Shown in pieces: positions 1-9,864 of a DNA stretch of 64,000 nucleotides. The position numbers and the translations under genes are program-made. Each line of letters opens with the position of its first letter. Positions within the stretch are counted from its first letter, which is position 1. This stretch comes from CAVQSS01 sp963746605. Its GTDB lineage: Bacteria; Desulfobacterota; RBG-13-43-22. The stretch spans positions 12,119 through 76,118 of the forward strand of contig CAVVCH010000001.1 of assembly GCA_963746605.1 (NCBI GenBank), given 5' to 3'. The notes beneath the pieces are model-generated. The model was given only the letters and a program-made list of their open reading frames with translations, had not been told where the DNA came from and did not search any database.

Positions 1-2075
1 CCAAAAGCGTGGCCGTGATCGGGGTTTCCAACACCCCCAACAACCTGGGTAAAAACATTGTCAACAACCTGATGGAATTCCAGTTTTCCGGGGAGATCTA
101 TTCGGTAGGACCCAAGGGGGGGGTCCTGTTCGGGCAAAAGATCTATCCCGAGATCAGCCAGATACCGGGGAAGATCGACTTGGCCGTCATTCTGACCCCG
201 GCCCCGACCGTTCCGAACATCCTCGATCAATGCGGCCGATTAGGCATTCGCTTCGCGATCATTGAATCCGGGGGGTTCCGGGAATTTTCCCGGGAGCGGA
301 CCCAATTGGAAGGAGAGATCTTGGCCGTAGCCCGGAAATATGACCTCCGTTTTATCGGTCCCAACGGCATTGGCAACATCAACATGGAAAACGGTCTGTG
401 CCTGCCCTTTATGCATTTAAACCGGGAAATGCGGCTGGGCCATATTTCCATCCTGGCCCAAAGCGGCGGAGTCGGCTTGAGTTATCTCGGATTCCTGGCC
501 AGTGAGAATATCGGGATCAACAAGTTCGTCAGTATGGGGAACAAACTCAATGTCGATGAAAACGACCTGCTCGAATACCTCATCCGGGATCCGGGGACCG
601 AGGTGATTTGCCTGTACCTGGAGGGTTTGAGCAACGGGCGCCGGCTGATGGAACTAATCAGCGCCTCCCCGAAACCGGTGCTCATCCACAAATCCAATAC
701 CGGTCCCAGCAGCGCCCGGATCGCCTTTTCCCATACGGCCGCCATGTTGTCGGATAATAAAGTGGTGGATGCCGCCTTCCATCAGGCCGGGGCCATTCGG
801 GTACAGGATTTTGAAGAGGTCATCAATTACCTGAAGATCATGACCTTGCCCCGTTTGCGGGGCAATCGACTGGCCGTTATTTCCCGCTCCGGAGGCCACG
901 CCGTGGTGGCGGCCGATGCCTGTTCCAAATATGGATTTCACCTCCCGGCCTTCCCCCGAAGTTTTCTGGAGGAATTCGAGAAACATTTTCGGGCCAGCGT
1001 AATTACCTTGTCCAATCCCCTGGACTTGGGCGACCTCTTTGACCTGCCCGTGTATGTGCAGATCATGGAGGAAACCTTGAAACGGGAGGATATTGACGGC
1101 GCTCTGCTGATCCACGGGTATCGGGCCGAACAGGAAAAAGAAGATTCCCGGAAGATGATCCAGAAGGCGGAGGAACTGAGCCTGCGATTTCAAAAACCGG
1201 TGGCGGTCTGTATCTTTGCCGAAGACCTGGAAATCTCCTACCTAAAAAAACATTATACCATGCCGATCTTCTTGTCTCCCGAAAAGGCCACCCAGGCCCT
1301 ACACCTCTCGCTGCGCTTCACCCGGCAAAAAGTGCAGGGGCTAAGAGCCGAACCCGGGAAGCGGACGGTCGACCGGGAAGCAGTGGCCGCCGTTTTAAAA
1401 CGGGCCCATGAGGCCGGTCGACCCCTGTATCTATACGAAGGCCTGGAGGTTTTGCGGCACTACGGCTTTCCGGTCATTCCCCACGAACGCGCCCGATCGC
1501 TGGACCAGGCTTTGGATCAGGGGCAACAACTGGGTTACCCCCTGGCCCTTAAGCTGGCTATTCCCTATGTGGCCCACAAGTTTGATGTGGGCGGGGTCCA
1601 TTTAAACCTGAAAAACCCGGAAGACCTTAAACAAGCTTATTATCAACTTCAAGACCTGGCCCTCAAAGAGCCGGCTGTCCACGAGGGTTTTACCGTGGTC
1701 CTCCAAAAAATGTCCCCCCGGGGACGAGAGATCATCCTGGGCGGCAAACAGGACGGCAACTTCGGACCGGTTATCGTCTTCGGTATCGGCGGTCTTTATG
1801 TAGAAGTGATCGGCGATGTGGTGTTGCGGGTGGCCCCGATCAATCGCATCGAAGCACAATCCATGATCCAGGAAATCAAGGGCATCAAACTGTTGCAGGG
1901 TGTGCGGGGTCAGAAGAATTCCGACCTGGAGACCATCGTGGATGCGGTGATTCGGCTTTCCGATCTGCTCACGGACTTTCCCCAAATCGCCGAAATCGAT
2001 ATCAATCCCATCATGGTTTACGAAGCCGGGAGCGGAGGCCAGGTATTGGACGCCCGGATGGTCCTGGAAAAATAG
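1..2075 (+). CDS. ADP-forming acyl-CoA synthetase (acetyl-CoA synthetase type), 5' end outside window
   Basis: The reading frame is open from base 3 and the first visible residues (KSVAVIGVSNTPNNLGK) are the start of a CoA-binding Rossmann domain, so the true start lies just upstream; a GTG at 9 is probably internal. About 690 residues follow in the single-chain order of this family: CoA-binding domain (1-125), succinyl-CoA-ligase-like flavodoxin domains (about 140-440), then an ATP-grasp domain (about 470-688). The SHTAAMLSD segment near residue 240 fits the phospho-histidine loop of the family. Known family chemistry: acyl-CoA + ADP + Pi to acid + CoA + ATP, reversible, in the cytoplasm; acetyl and branched or aromatic acyl groups are typical substrates. 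The actual substrate cannot be read from sequence. The gene ends cleanly at TAG, followed by an inverted-repeat element. Confidence 0.9.
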   Translation, partial: KSVAVIGVSNTPNNLGKNIVNNLMEFQFSGEIYSVGPKGGVLFGQKIYPEISQIPGKIDLAVILTPAPTVPNILDQCGRLGIRFAIIESGGFREFSRERTQLEGEILAVARKYDLRFIGPNGIGNINMENGLCLPFMHLNREMRLGHISILAQSGGVGLSYLGFLASENIGINKFVSMGNKLNVDENDLLEYLIRDPGTEVICLYLEGLSNGRRLMELISASPKPVLIHKSNTGPSSARIAFSHTAAMLSDNKVVDAAFHQAGAIRVQDFEEVINYLKIMTLPRLRGNRLAVISRSGGHAVVAADACSKYGFHLPAFPRSFLEEFEKHFRASVITLSNPLDLGDLFDLPVYVQIMEETLKREDIDGALLIHGYRAEQEKEDSRKMIQKAEELSLRFQKPVAVCIFAEDLEISYLKKHYTMPIFLSPEKATQALHLSLRFTRQKVQGLRAEPGKRTVDREAVAAVLKRAHEAGRPLYLYEGLEVLRHYGFPVIPHERARSLDQALDQGQQLGYPLALKLAIPYVAHKFDVGGVHLNLKNPEDLKQAYYQLQDLALKEPAVHEGFTVVLQKMSPRGREIILGGKQDGNFGPVIVFGIGGLYVEVIGDVVLRVAPINRIEAQSMIQEIKGIKLLQGVRGQKNSDLETIVDAVIRLSDLLTDFPQIAEIDINPIMVYEAGSGGQVLDARMVLEK

Positions 2076-2113
2076 GGTTGGGAGAGTGAAACGAAACACA
2101 ACTCTAAAAAACT

Positions 2114-2266
2114 GAACATCGAACATCGAACGTCCAACATCGAACATCGAATGTGGAATAGGAAAAGATAAAGAAATCCTGCCGAGGCGGGACTGGATGT
2201 TCGGTCTTGGATCTTTTGCCTTTTATTCAATGTTGGACGTTCGATGTTCAATGTTCGATGTTCATT
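2114..2266. repeat. Inverted pair of ATCGAACRTCCAACATCGAA-type repeats
   Basis: The left arm (2114-2153) is built of repeated GAACATCGAAC/GTCCAACATCGAA units. The right arm (2225-2266) is its near reverse complement, with about 70 bases between them. Another such pair lies at 6241-6268 / 6504-6540. It follows the synthetase stop codon and could fold as a long hairpin in the transcript. No coding potential. Confidence 0.8.
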
Positions 2267-2363
2267 GGTTTTGGCAAATTGGGTTCCTGCCCGTGCGGGG
2301 GGATAATACGATAAAATATCCGGACCCCGAGCTACCTGAGGCGAAGCCTCAACAATAAACCCG

Positions 2364-4565
2364 ATGGCGATTGGAATCATGCCCCTGTCCCCCGAGAAGA
2401 ACAGCATCAGCCTCGAAGGTCATGTAGAACGGATCACCTACAGCGACCAAGAGAGCCATTTCATCATCGCCAAGCTGAAACTGAAAGGCCAGCGGGAGCT
2501 GGTGACCGTCATCGGTAACCTGATGGCCGTCGGCCTGGGTGAACGTCTTAAGATCCAGGGGGTTTATGAACGCCATCCCAAGTACGGCCTGCAGTTGCGG
2601 GTGGAGCGATACGAATCGATGGCCCCGGCTACGGAGATCGGCATTGAAAGGTATCTGGGCTCCGGTTTGATCAAAGGGATTGGACCGGAGATGGCTAAAC
2701 GGATCGTCGGTCGTTTTGGTCTTAAGACTCTGGAGGTTCTTGATAAAAATCCGGGACAATTGTCATTGGTGGAGGGGATTGGGCCTAAAAGGGTCAGCCA
2801 GCTTAAAAAGTCCTGGGAAGCGCAAAAAGAGGTCCGCCAGATCATGATTTTTTTGCAGGGACATGGGATTACCACCGGATTGGCCTCCAAGATCTTCAAA
2901 AGCTATGGACGGGAGGCAATCACCCGGATTCAGGAAAATCCCTTTGATCTGGCCAGCGACCTCTTCGGGGTGGGTTTCATTACCGCCGACCGATTGGCGG
3001 AAAAGCTGGGCATGGCCAGAGAAGCCCCCCAAAGAGTGGAAGCCGGTATAACCCATGTATTGCAGCAGAAGGCCGAAGAAGGACACACCGGCTTTCCCCA
3101 GGAGGAATTGGTTAGACAAGCCGCTGAACTGTTGAAAGTCGAAGTCGATCGGGTTGACCGAGCGCTTTCAGACCTGTTGCAACGGCAGCAACTTCAGGTT
3201 AGGCCGGACCCGGAAGGACCGCCGCTCATTTTCCTGCCCTATTTGAGTCATTGTGAGGAGGGGCTGTCCCAACGGATCAATGAATTCCTGTCCCAAAAAA
3301 ATCGCCTGCCCAGCAGTCGGATTCGACAGGCGGCGGGGGTGGAACAAACCTTCGGACTTCATCTGGCCGGCCGGCAGCAGGAGGCCTTCGAAAAGGCGCT
3401 GACCCAAAAACTGCTGATCATCACCGGAGGACCCGGTACCGGAAAAACCACCCTGGTGCGATCGATCCTGGAAGCCTTCCGGCGATCTGATCTGAAATGC
3501 ATATTGATGGCCCCCACGGGCCGGGCGGCCAAAAGGCTTTCCGAAGTTACCCACTACCCGGCCGCCACCATCCATCGCACCTTGGGCTACAGCCCTCACC
3601 AGAAGCGATTTATCCGGGACCGCGGCCATCCGCTGGAGGCTGATCTGATCATCGTCGATGAGGCCTCGATGATCGATACGGTCCTGATGTATCACCTGTT
3701 TAGGGCCGTTCCGGATCGGGCGGTATTGATCCTGGTGGGAGACGTTTACCAGCTACCTTCGGTCGGCCCGGGTCAGGTTCTGGCTGATCTGATCGGGTCC
3801 CGTCGAATCCCGGTGGTGGAATTGGACCATATTTTTCGACAGGCCGAAGGCAGTCTGATCGTCTCGAACGCCCATCGCATCCACCTGGGGGAGCTGCCGC
3901 TGATTCCACCGGAAACACAGGAGAGAAAACAGGAATTCTATTTTATTCACCAGGAGGATCCGGAAAAGGCGGCTCGTTGGATCCTGGAACTGGTGGGGAA
4001 AAAAATACCGGAACGGTATGCCCTGGATCCTTTTGGAGAGATCCAGGTCCTGACCCCCATGTACAAGGGGGCCGTGGGCGCGGAAAACTTGAATCAATTG
4101 CTGCAGGAGGGCTTAAATCCCGGAACGACCGGACTGCAGCGGGGTCCCCGTTTCTATAAGGTGGGCGACAAGGTGATGCAGGTACGCAATAATTACGACC
4201 GGGAAGTCTTCAACGGGGACCTGGGACGGATCGCCAAGATCGATTCCGAGCAACAGGAAATCGTGGTGAATTTTGACGGCCAGTTTGTGACCTATGATTT
4301 CAGCGATCTGGACGAATTAACCCTGGCCTACGCCATCTCCGTTCATAAATCCCAGGGAAGCGAATACCCGGCCGTCGTCCTGCCGGTGATGACCCAGCAC
4401 TATATTCTGCTGCAGCGGAACCTGATCTACACGGCCGTTACCCGGGCCAAGCGCTTGATCGTTCTCATCGGCACCAAAAAGGCCCTGGCCATGGGCATCA
4501 AGAACAACAAGACCCAGGCCCGGTATACGGCCCTTCGGGAGCGGTTAAGCCAAGGGATGGGGTAA
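2364..4565 (+). CDS. recD2: RecD2-type ATP-dependent DNA helicase (SF1)
   Basis: The 733-residue protein has the stand-alone RecD2 layout: an N-terminal OB-like domain (about 10-90), a helix-hairpin-helix region with GIGPEMAKRIVGRFG and EGIGPKRVSQL (about 105-155), then the two SF1 helicase domains. The Walker A motif GGPGTGKTT is near residue 354, Walker B LIIVDEAS near 428, a GDVYQLPSVGPG motif near 460 and the C-terminal motifs AISVHKSQGSEYP and YTAVTRAK near 655-705. Known role: 5'-3' DNA helicase acting in repair outside a RecBCD complex. Neither recB nor recC is in the window. The start is uncertain: ATG 2364 and ATG 2379 are both in frame and neither has a strong ribosome binding site. 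Confidence 0.93.
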   Translation: MAIGIMPLSPEKNSISLEGHVERITYSDQESHFIIAKLKLKGQRELVTVIGNLMAVGLGERLKIQGVYERHPKYGLQLRVERYESMAPATEIGIERYLGSGLIKGIGPEMAKRIVGRFGLKTLEVLDKNPGQLSLVEGIGPKRVSQLKKSWEAQKEVRQIMIFLQGHGITTGLASKIFKSYGREAITRIQENPFDLASDLFGVGFITADRLAEKLGMAREAPQRVEAGITHVLQQKAEEGHTGFPQEELVRQAAELLKVEVDRVDRALSDLLQRQQLQVRPDPEGPPLIFLPYLSHCEEGLSQRINEFLSQKNRLPSSRIRQAAGVEQTFGLHLAGRQQEAFEKALTQKLLIITGGPGTGKTTLVRSILEAFRRSDLKCILMAPTGRAAKRLSEVTHYPAATIHRTLGYSPHQKRFIRDRGHPLEADLIIVDEASMIDTVLMYHLFRAVPDRAVLILVGDVYQLPSVGPGQVLADLIGSRRIPVVELDHIFRQAEGSLIVSNAHRIHLGELPLIPPETQERKQEFYFIHQEDPEKAARWILELVGKKIPERYALDPFGEIQVLTPMYKGAVGAENLNQLLQEGLNPGTTGLQRGPRFYKVGDKVMQVRNNYDREVFNGDLGRIAKIDSEQQEIVVNFDGQFVTYDFSDLDELTLAYAISVHKSQGSEYPAVVLPVMTQHYILLQRNLIYTAVTRAKRLIVLIGTKKALAMGIKNNKTQARYTALRERLSQGMG

Positions 4566-4611
4566 AGCCCTTTCGCCGAAACCCAACCGCTGATGAACAA
4601 TTTGAAATTGG

Positions 4612-4656
4612 ATCATTTGAATTTGTTTCGAGTTTCGATATTCGGATTTCGGATTT
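4612..4656. repeat. Dispersed repeat, TTTGTTTCGAGTTTCGATAT type
   Basis: The 45-base stretch in the gap between convergent genes nearly matches the reverse complement of 62256-62296. A looser relative with repeated GAAATCCGAA units is at 7425-7486. Confidence 0.7.
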
Positions 4657-4662
4657 GAAGCT

Positions 4663-6219
4663 TTAAGGCGCCTTAAAATCGAATCCCCGGTAGCGGAGAC
4701 AATGATAGATCTTGAATGTTCTTAAGGGGTATTCTCCCCGATAGACGGTGAAAGGCTCCAGGGGTTCCACTTTTTCAAAAAAACGGGTTAGCAGATCAGA
4801 GCTCTCATAAGAAAAATTTTCAAAAGAACTCCAGACGAAAAGGGCATCCTTCCCTTTGAGTGGGGCCGGGTCGAACCAGAAATCGTAGGCCAGGGCCTTT
4901 TTACCCAGCGCTGTCTGGGCGTACACGGGAGGATGCCCTTTTAATTCGAACCATAATTCCGAGGCCGTTTTATGTCCCCAGGCCAGGATAAAGGGTAGCT
5001 GGTTCGAGCCGCTTCTCGCTTGGATCTTTTGCTGTTCATCCTGCAGGTGACCGGCCAATTCCCGCCAGCCGGTCAGGGTATCCATAGAGCCCGAAACCTT
5101 GATTTGGGGAACAAAGGGCCAGAGGTGCAACAGGATAAAAAACGCCCCCACCGTCACCCAGGTCCAGACGGCTATTCCTCGGTAGACCCATCTCCAGGTA
5201 AAGATCTTTTCTTGATAGTAGCCCATCATTAGAATAATCAAGGGCAGGTAAGCCGGGATTAACCAGTTCATCTTGACCCATTCCCGGGTGGCCACCAGAG
5301 TGAACAGGCCGATCATGGGCAGGCTCAAGAATAAAAGGTAATTCTCCTTCCAGCTTGGCCGCCGGAAAAATCGTTTGACCGCCAGTCCCATAGCGACCGC
5401 CATTCCGGCAAAGACCAGGGGAGAGACGACGCCGGCCTGAGAGGCCAGAAAGGCGCCCAAGTCAGCAGGGGAGAATTTACCCAGCTCCCGGGCCCGGTCG
5501 GTGGATTGAAAGGCGAAGGAGGCCCAGTGGTGGTCTGCGTTCCAGAGGAAAACCGGTGAAAAAATCAGCGCCGCCAGGACCCAGCCTCCGTAGAGCTCCC
5601 AGCGCTTCAGGTGGTGTCGTCGATCCGGGGTAAAAAGGAAGAAAAGCAACAGGGAGGCCGGGAATAATAGGGCTGTGTATTTCGATAAGAGGGCACATCC
5701 CAGGGATATTCCGGATAAGAGGTGATAGGGGTATCGGTTGTTTTGAATGGCTTTCAGGGTCAGAGCCCCCGACAGGGTCCAGAAGAACACCAGAGGACTG
5801 TCCGGAGTAATGATCAGGGCGGTCATGGCGTAAGAGGGCAGTAAGGTGGAAATCGTCCCGGTCCAGAAGCCGACCCGGGAATCGAATAGTTCTTTTCCCA
5901 GGAAATAAGCCAACAGGGAAAAGCCGAAGGAGAAGAGCAGGGCGCCCAAGCGGATGACGACCGCCTGATCACCCAGGAAATAAGTGAAAACCCCGATGAC
6001 GTAGGCGGTCAGGGGGGGATGGTCAAAATAGCTCCAGGCCGGGTGTAGGGAAAAAACCCAGTAATAGGCCTCCTGCGGGCTCAAGGGCAGGAGGGCGGCT
6101 ACCGCCAATCGTCCTCCCAGGAGCAAGGCCAGCAGGAGCAGAAGCTTTCTTAGATAGGAACGATCCGTGCGAGGGTGGCATTGGATTTGGATGCTAATGG
6201 ATCTTGATCGGGGGTGCAA
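4663..6219 (-). CDS. Family 39 glycosyltransferase (ArnT/PMT type), integral membrane
   Basis: The 518-residue protein has about ten hydrophobic segments and a soluble C-terminal part (about 400-518). The first extracytoplasmic loop carries QEAYYWVFSLHPAWSYFDHPP, the acidic/aromatic loop that marks the GT39/PMT_2 superfamily, which uses lipid-linked sugar donors. The later TPDSPLVFFW segment also fits. Known family role: transfer of a sugar from polyprenyl-phosphate to lipid A or protein outside the membrane. The acceptor here is unknown and no lipid A genes are adjacent. The start may lie later, since the first 20 residues are polar and unlike the family. The gene is convergent with recD2 and divergent from ttcA. 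Confidence 0.85.
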   Translation of the reverse strand: MHPRSRSISIQIQCHPRTDRSYLRKLLLLLALLLGGRLAVAALLPLSPQEAYYWVFSLHPAWSYFDHPPLTAYVIGVFTYFLGDQAVVIRLGALLFSFGFSLLAYFLGKELFDSRVGFWTGTISTLLPSYAMTALIITPDSPLVFFWTLSGALTLKAIQNNRYPYHLLSGISLGCALLSKYTALLFPASLLLFFLFTPDRRHHLKRWELYGGWVLAALIFSPVFLWNADHHWASFAFQSTDRARELGKFSPADLGAFLASQAGVVSPLVFAGMAVAMGLAVKRFFRRPSWKENYLLFLSLPMIGLFTLVATREWVKMNWLIPAYLPLIILMMGYYQEKIFTWRWVYRGIAVWTWVTVGAFFILLHLWPFVPQIKVSGSMDTLTGWRELAGHLQDEQQKIQARSGSNQLPFILAWGHKTASELWFELKGHPPVYAQTALGKKALAYDFWFDPAPLKGKDALFVWSSFENFSYESSDLLTRFFEKVEPLEPFTVYRGEYPLRTFKIYHCLRYRGFDFKAP

Positions 6220-6643
6220 GAAAAAATGAACGTCGCAACATTGAACATCGAACGTCCAACATCGAATGAAAAACGAATCTCCATCGAAAGGGATCGACCT
6301 ATTTCTGCTTCTTAATCTTTTCCATTAAACCCCCATGCCCGGGGCGGGCACCCCGAAGATGAAATAATTGGCCATCAAAGGGTCGTCATTCCGGCTACAG
6401 CCGGAATCCAGGAATGATCAGCTGCCTGGATCCCGGATCGAGTCCGGGATGACAACGAAAAACAAGTACTCGAAAGCGCTGGTCGATCTTACTTTCGCAT
6501 TAAACATTCGATGTTGGACGTTCGATGTTCGATGTTCATTTTTTTTTAACCCGTTCACGGTCCATCCAGCGCGAAAATATACTAACCTGCCTCCAAAAAA
6601 AAGAAGTCTGGAACCCGCTTCGATTCTGGGTTAGACTCGAATT
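6220..6643. other. Repeat-rich intergenic region
   Basis: No gene is supported in these 424 bases between divergent genes. They hold an inverted pair of ATCGAACRTCCAACATCGAA arms (6241-6268 and 6504-6540), a CCCCATGCCCGGGGCGGGCA stem-loop repeat (6328-6366) and a GTCATTCCGGC/GCCGG...CCGGGATGAC repeat (6385-6453). An open frame across the region is made of repeat sequence. Promoters for both flanking genes must lie here but I cannot place them. Confidence 0.75.
6385..6453. repeat. GTCATTCCGGC-type intergenic hairpin repeat
   Basis: Two adjacent hairpins, CCGGC-TACA-GCCGG and CCCGGATC/GAGTCCGGG, are bounded by GTCATT and ATGAC. Relatives are at 58141-58168 (half element) and 61208-61290. Confidence 0.7.
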
Positions 6644-7399
6644 ATGGAAATGCCGGCGGTCGACAAAAAAATATTCAAAAAGTTAGGCCGTGCCATTCGA
6701 CACTATGAATTGATCGATGGGGGGGAGCGCATCGCCGTGGCGGTTTCCGGAGGGAAGGACAGTCTCTCCCTCTTATGGCTGCTGCGGGAACGTCTCCGTT
6801 GGATCCCCAAACCCTATGAGCTGATCGCCGTTCACCTGGACATGGGATTTCCCGGGTCCCGACCAGCGGCGGTGGAGGCCTTTTGTCGAAGCCTGGGGAT
6901 CCCCTTTCATTTCGAGGAGACCGATTACGGGGTCCGGGCCCACGGTCCTGAAAATCGGGAGAACCCCTGCTTCCTTTGCGCGCGGCTTCGCCGCCGGCAC
7001 CTTTTTGAAATGGCCCACTCCCTGAAGTGCGCCAAGCTGGCCTTCGGACATAATCAGGACGACATCATTGAAACGTTTTTCCTGAATATTTTCTTCGGCG
7101 GCCAAATAGGCACCATGGTGCCCCGCCAGGTCTTGTTCAAGGGGGCTTTGACCCTGATCCGGCCGCTGACCCTGCTCGGGGAAGGGGAGATCAAGGAGTT
7201 GGTCAAGAGGCGGGCCTGGCCGGAAATTATCAATCCCTGCCCCAGCGCCGGACGGTCCTCCCGGGAGCAGCTAAAAAGAATGCTGACCGAAGCCTACGCC
7301 CTCAACCCAAAAATCAAAGGCAATATCTTTAATGCCTTGAGTAATGTGCGCACGGATTACCTGTTGCCGCCGATCCCGCGAGGAAAGAGGGGTTTGTGA
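6644..7399 (+). CDS. ttcA: TtcA-family tRNA 2-thiocytidine biosynthesis protein
   Basis: The 251-residue protein has the PP-loop SGGKDSLSLLW (about 31-41) that adenylates the tRNA base. It has a CFLC pair (about 107-110), a third cysteine in NPCPSAGRSS (about 201), and the GHNQDDIIETFFLN motif. Two cysteines of CxxC plus a third downstream form the Fe-S site of TtcA-type enzymes. Known role: thiolation of cytidine 32 in some tRNAs. ATG 6644 has no clear ribosome binding site; ATG 6650 is an alternative. The protein is shorter than E. coli TtcA, so the exact target base is not certain and TtuA-like relatives are possible. Confidence 0.85.
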   Translation: MEMPAVDKKIFKKLGRAIRHYELIDGGERIAVAVSGGKDSLSLLWLLRERLRWIPKPYELIAVHLDMGFPGSRPAAVEAFCRSLGIPFHFEETDYGVRAHGPENRENPCFLCARLRRRHLFEMAHSLKCAKLAFGHNQDDIIETFFLNIFFGGQIGTMVPRQVLFKGALTLIRPLTLLGEGEIKELVKRRAWPEIINPCPSAGRSSREQLKRMLTEAYALNPKIKGNIFNALSNVRTDYLLPPIPRGKRGL

Positions 7400-7566
7400 G
7401 AAGGGTATTTAACTGTTTGGTGCAAAAATCGAAATCCGAAGCACGAAATCCGAAACAAGCACGAAGGTCCAAAATCCAAATGATCAAAAAAAACGCTTCG
7501 AATTTAAAGATTAAATCGGTCCCAATCTTCAAAACAAATTCTGGGACTGGGTAAAGAGTAATCTAA

Positions 7567-7904
7567 TTGACACCTTCAAAGGACTCTTGGAGTTTCGATC
7601 CGGCCGTAGGGCGGTATCGAAAAATTTTTGCTCTGCTGGAAGCCCGGCAGGCAGAGGTATTGGCCCGCCTGGAAGTATCTTCCTGGATCCACGGCTCCGT
7701 CCGGCTCGGGAACTCGCCCGGCGTCTATGGGAGAAGGCTTGGGCTCGGGCCAATTACCGGGGGTCCGAACCGAAGGAAACCCGGATGGCCGATCTTTACG
7801 AATATGCCTTTATCCTGGCTCTTAGACAACAAGGAATCGGCCCGCCGATCCCAAAGGATTGGCCCGAAGCCCCTATCCGCGACCTGATGGGGGATGTTTC
7901 CTGA
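7567..7904 (+). CDS. Unknown small protein, frame broken once
   Basis: I do not recognise this protein. The likely reading starts FDPAVGRYRKIFALLEARQ in one frame from about 7567. It continues after a one-base shift near 7670 as LARRLWEKAWARANYRG to the stop at 7902-7904. Both halves have charged, helical composition, unlike the alternative frames, which are rich in Pro/Arg/Gly. The stop TGA overlaps the ATG of the next gene (TGATG), so the two are probably one transcription unit. The shift equals one missing base, most simply an assembly error. Confidence 0.5.
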
Positions 7905-8239
7905 TGATGTATTTGCGACTCTTCGGGCGTTGCCGGATTTATCATGATCCCGTCAGCCCGGTATTAGTCGCTCCGGCCCAGATCGGCTGGGAGGCCTGGT
8001 TCAGGACCATCGATCTGGTCACCCCCCGTCGATTAAAGGGACGGGAATTGCTGGATCGCACCCGGGGCTGGTGGACCGTCGAGCCCGATGATGTGGCCGA
8101 AACGGTAGCGCCTTTTGGGCGACTGGTGGTGGGAGAAAAAGGAGAGCTATTCGTTGAATTGACGGACCTGGCTGCTGCGGAATCCCTGAAAAAGGCCCTG
8201 GCCGAGCGATTTGAGGATCAGGTCCTGCTTGCGCCTTAA
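7904..8239 (+). CDS. Unknown 111-residue protein coupled to the preceding gene
   Basis: Start ATG 7904 (or 7907) overlaps the preceding stop as TGATG, typical of translational coupling. The protein begins MMYLRLFGRCRIYHDPV and contains a GWWTVEPDDVAETVAPFGRL segment. There is no signal peptide, membrane segment or motif I can name. A longer frame reaches back to 7859 but would overlap the upstream gene. It converges on the chemoreceptor gene with only 53 bases between the stop codons. Confidence 0.6.
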   Translation: MMYLRLFGRCRIYHDPVSPVLVAPAQIGWEAWFRTIDLVTPRRLKGRELLDRTRGWWTVEPDDVAETVAPFGRLVVGEKGELFVELTDLAAAESLKKALAERFEDQVLLAP

Positions 8240-8292
8240 TACGTAATTAGAACTCGACGGATTCAAAGAAGCCGTTAACAGCTCGAGCGGTA

Positions 8293-9862
8293 TTAATTAA
8301 ATGTAAGCGAAGTTATTCCAGATTTATCCTCCGGGGCTGGCAATAGTTTGGGGGTTCCCGACTCCAACTGAAAGAAAGCCATGTCCGTGGCCATTTCTTC
8401 AGCCCCTTCGGCGTTCTTCTGGGTGACACCCTCGATCTGGATAATGGCCTGGTTGATCTGATCAAACCCCTGGGACTGTTCATGACTGGCTTCCGAAATT
8501 TCGTTGATCAGATTTTTGGCCTTCTGGGTCCCGACTAAAATCCGATCGAACAGCTCTCCGGTCTTATTCACCAATCCCGATCCTTCTTCTATCCGGCTGA
8601 GGGTGTTTTTTATCAGGTCGGCCGTATTCTTTGAGGCCTCGGTCGATTTTAGAGCCAGGCTCCGGACTTCATTGGCCACTACGGCGAACCCGGCGCCGGC
8701 CTCCCCGGCGCGGGCGGCCTCAACGGAAGCATTCAAGGCCAGTAAATTGGTTTGAAAGGCGATTTCGTCGATCGTTTTAATGATCTTTCCGATCTGCAAT
8801 CCCGCCTCCGATATATGTTTCATGGATTGTTCCAAATCCTGCATACTTAATCGGCCTGTTCCACCAGGCTGTTGTTTTCATTGATCAACTGGTTGGCGAA
8901 ACCTGCATTTTCGGCATTGTGTTTGGTCATAGTGGCGATTTCGTTGATCGAGGCCGAGGTTTCTTCAAAGGCGCTGGCCTGGTTAGAAGATCCATCAGCA
9001 ACCTGGCGGGAGAGGTGCGTCACCTTTTGAATCACCCGGCGCAATTGGCCGGTCATTTGAGTGAAGGAGCGATTTAGTTGACCTACCTCGTCTTCCGTGT
9101 CCTGCAGGTCTTGGCCTTGCCATGGATAAATCACCTTGGGCCAGTTGCTCGGCTCGCTGGGCCACCGCCCGGATCGGCTGGACGACGAAGCGGTTTACGA
9201 GGAAAAACACCAGCAGGACAATGCCGACGATCCCCAGACTGCCGAAGATCAATCCGAACAATCGGGTTCGGTTCAAGGCCGAGACCACTTGCTCACTGGC
9301 CTGCCTGACCAGCAATCCGCCCAGAACCGTATGGCTCTGTCCGTGGCAGTGATAACAGGCCGGCTCATTCCGGATCGGCTGGACCACCGAAAAAAACGGC
9401 CGTCCGCCCACCTCTTCTTCGAAACCGCGTGTCTTCGGCCGCCCCGCCCTTTAATAGTTTTTTCACTATTTCCAGTCCTCGGGGATTGGCGACAAAGCTG
9501 GCCAGCGGTTGATCGATCTTGGCTTTTTCGGTGGCGAAGGAGACCTTCTGGTTGAAGTCAAAGACAAAGACCTGGATAGCCTTCATCTTTTCCTGCATAT
9601 GGGACAGTTGGTTCTTTACGGTCTCATTATCGCCCCTGGAAAGCGGGTAAATGATTCCGTTGAATACCGATCCGCCCAACAGGTCGCCTGATCGTTTCAT
9701 TTGATCGAGAATGCTATTCTGTTGGCTGGCCATGGTGAAATAAAGCAGGAGACCCACTACCAGCACGGAAATGACCGACAAGGTCAGCAGCAATTTCATT
9801 TGTAAACTGGATGCCATTTTTTTAAGACCGGGCAGATGAAAGATTTTTTCGGAATTGAACAT
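8293..9862 (-). CDS. Methyl-accepting chemotaxis protein with periplasmic heme-c site (three frame breaks)
   Basis: Pieced together from four frames, about 523 residues. ATG 9862 lies 2 bases after the cytochrome stop, with GGAG in the overlapping end. Order: transmembrane segment 1 (MKLLLTLSVISVLVVGLLLY), periplasmic sensor domain with a heme-c motif CYHCH (9344-9358), transmembrane segment 2 (LFGLIFGSLGIVGIVLLVFF), HAMP domain (VVQPIRAVAQRAEQLAQGD), then the signalling coiled coil with the conserved hairpin IAFQTNLLALNASVEAARAG at 8700-8765. Known relatives: heme-c chemoreceptor sensors of Geobacter. Inference: it senses redox state or a small ligand through the heme. Frame changes near 9400, 9070 and 8846 each fit one indel. 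True pseudogenisation is possible, but both membrane segments and the hairpin are intact. Confidence 0.8.
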
Positions 9863-9864
9863 GG

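Noticed and set aside
8293..9862. Calling the chemoreceptor a pseudogene
   Set aside because: All functional parts are intact apart from single-base shifts, of the kind also found in essential genes here.
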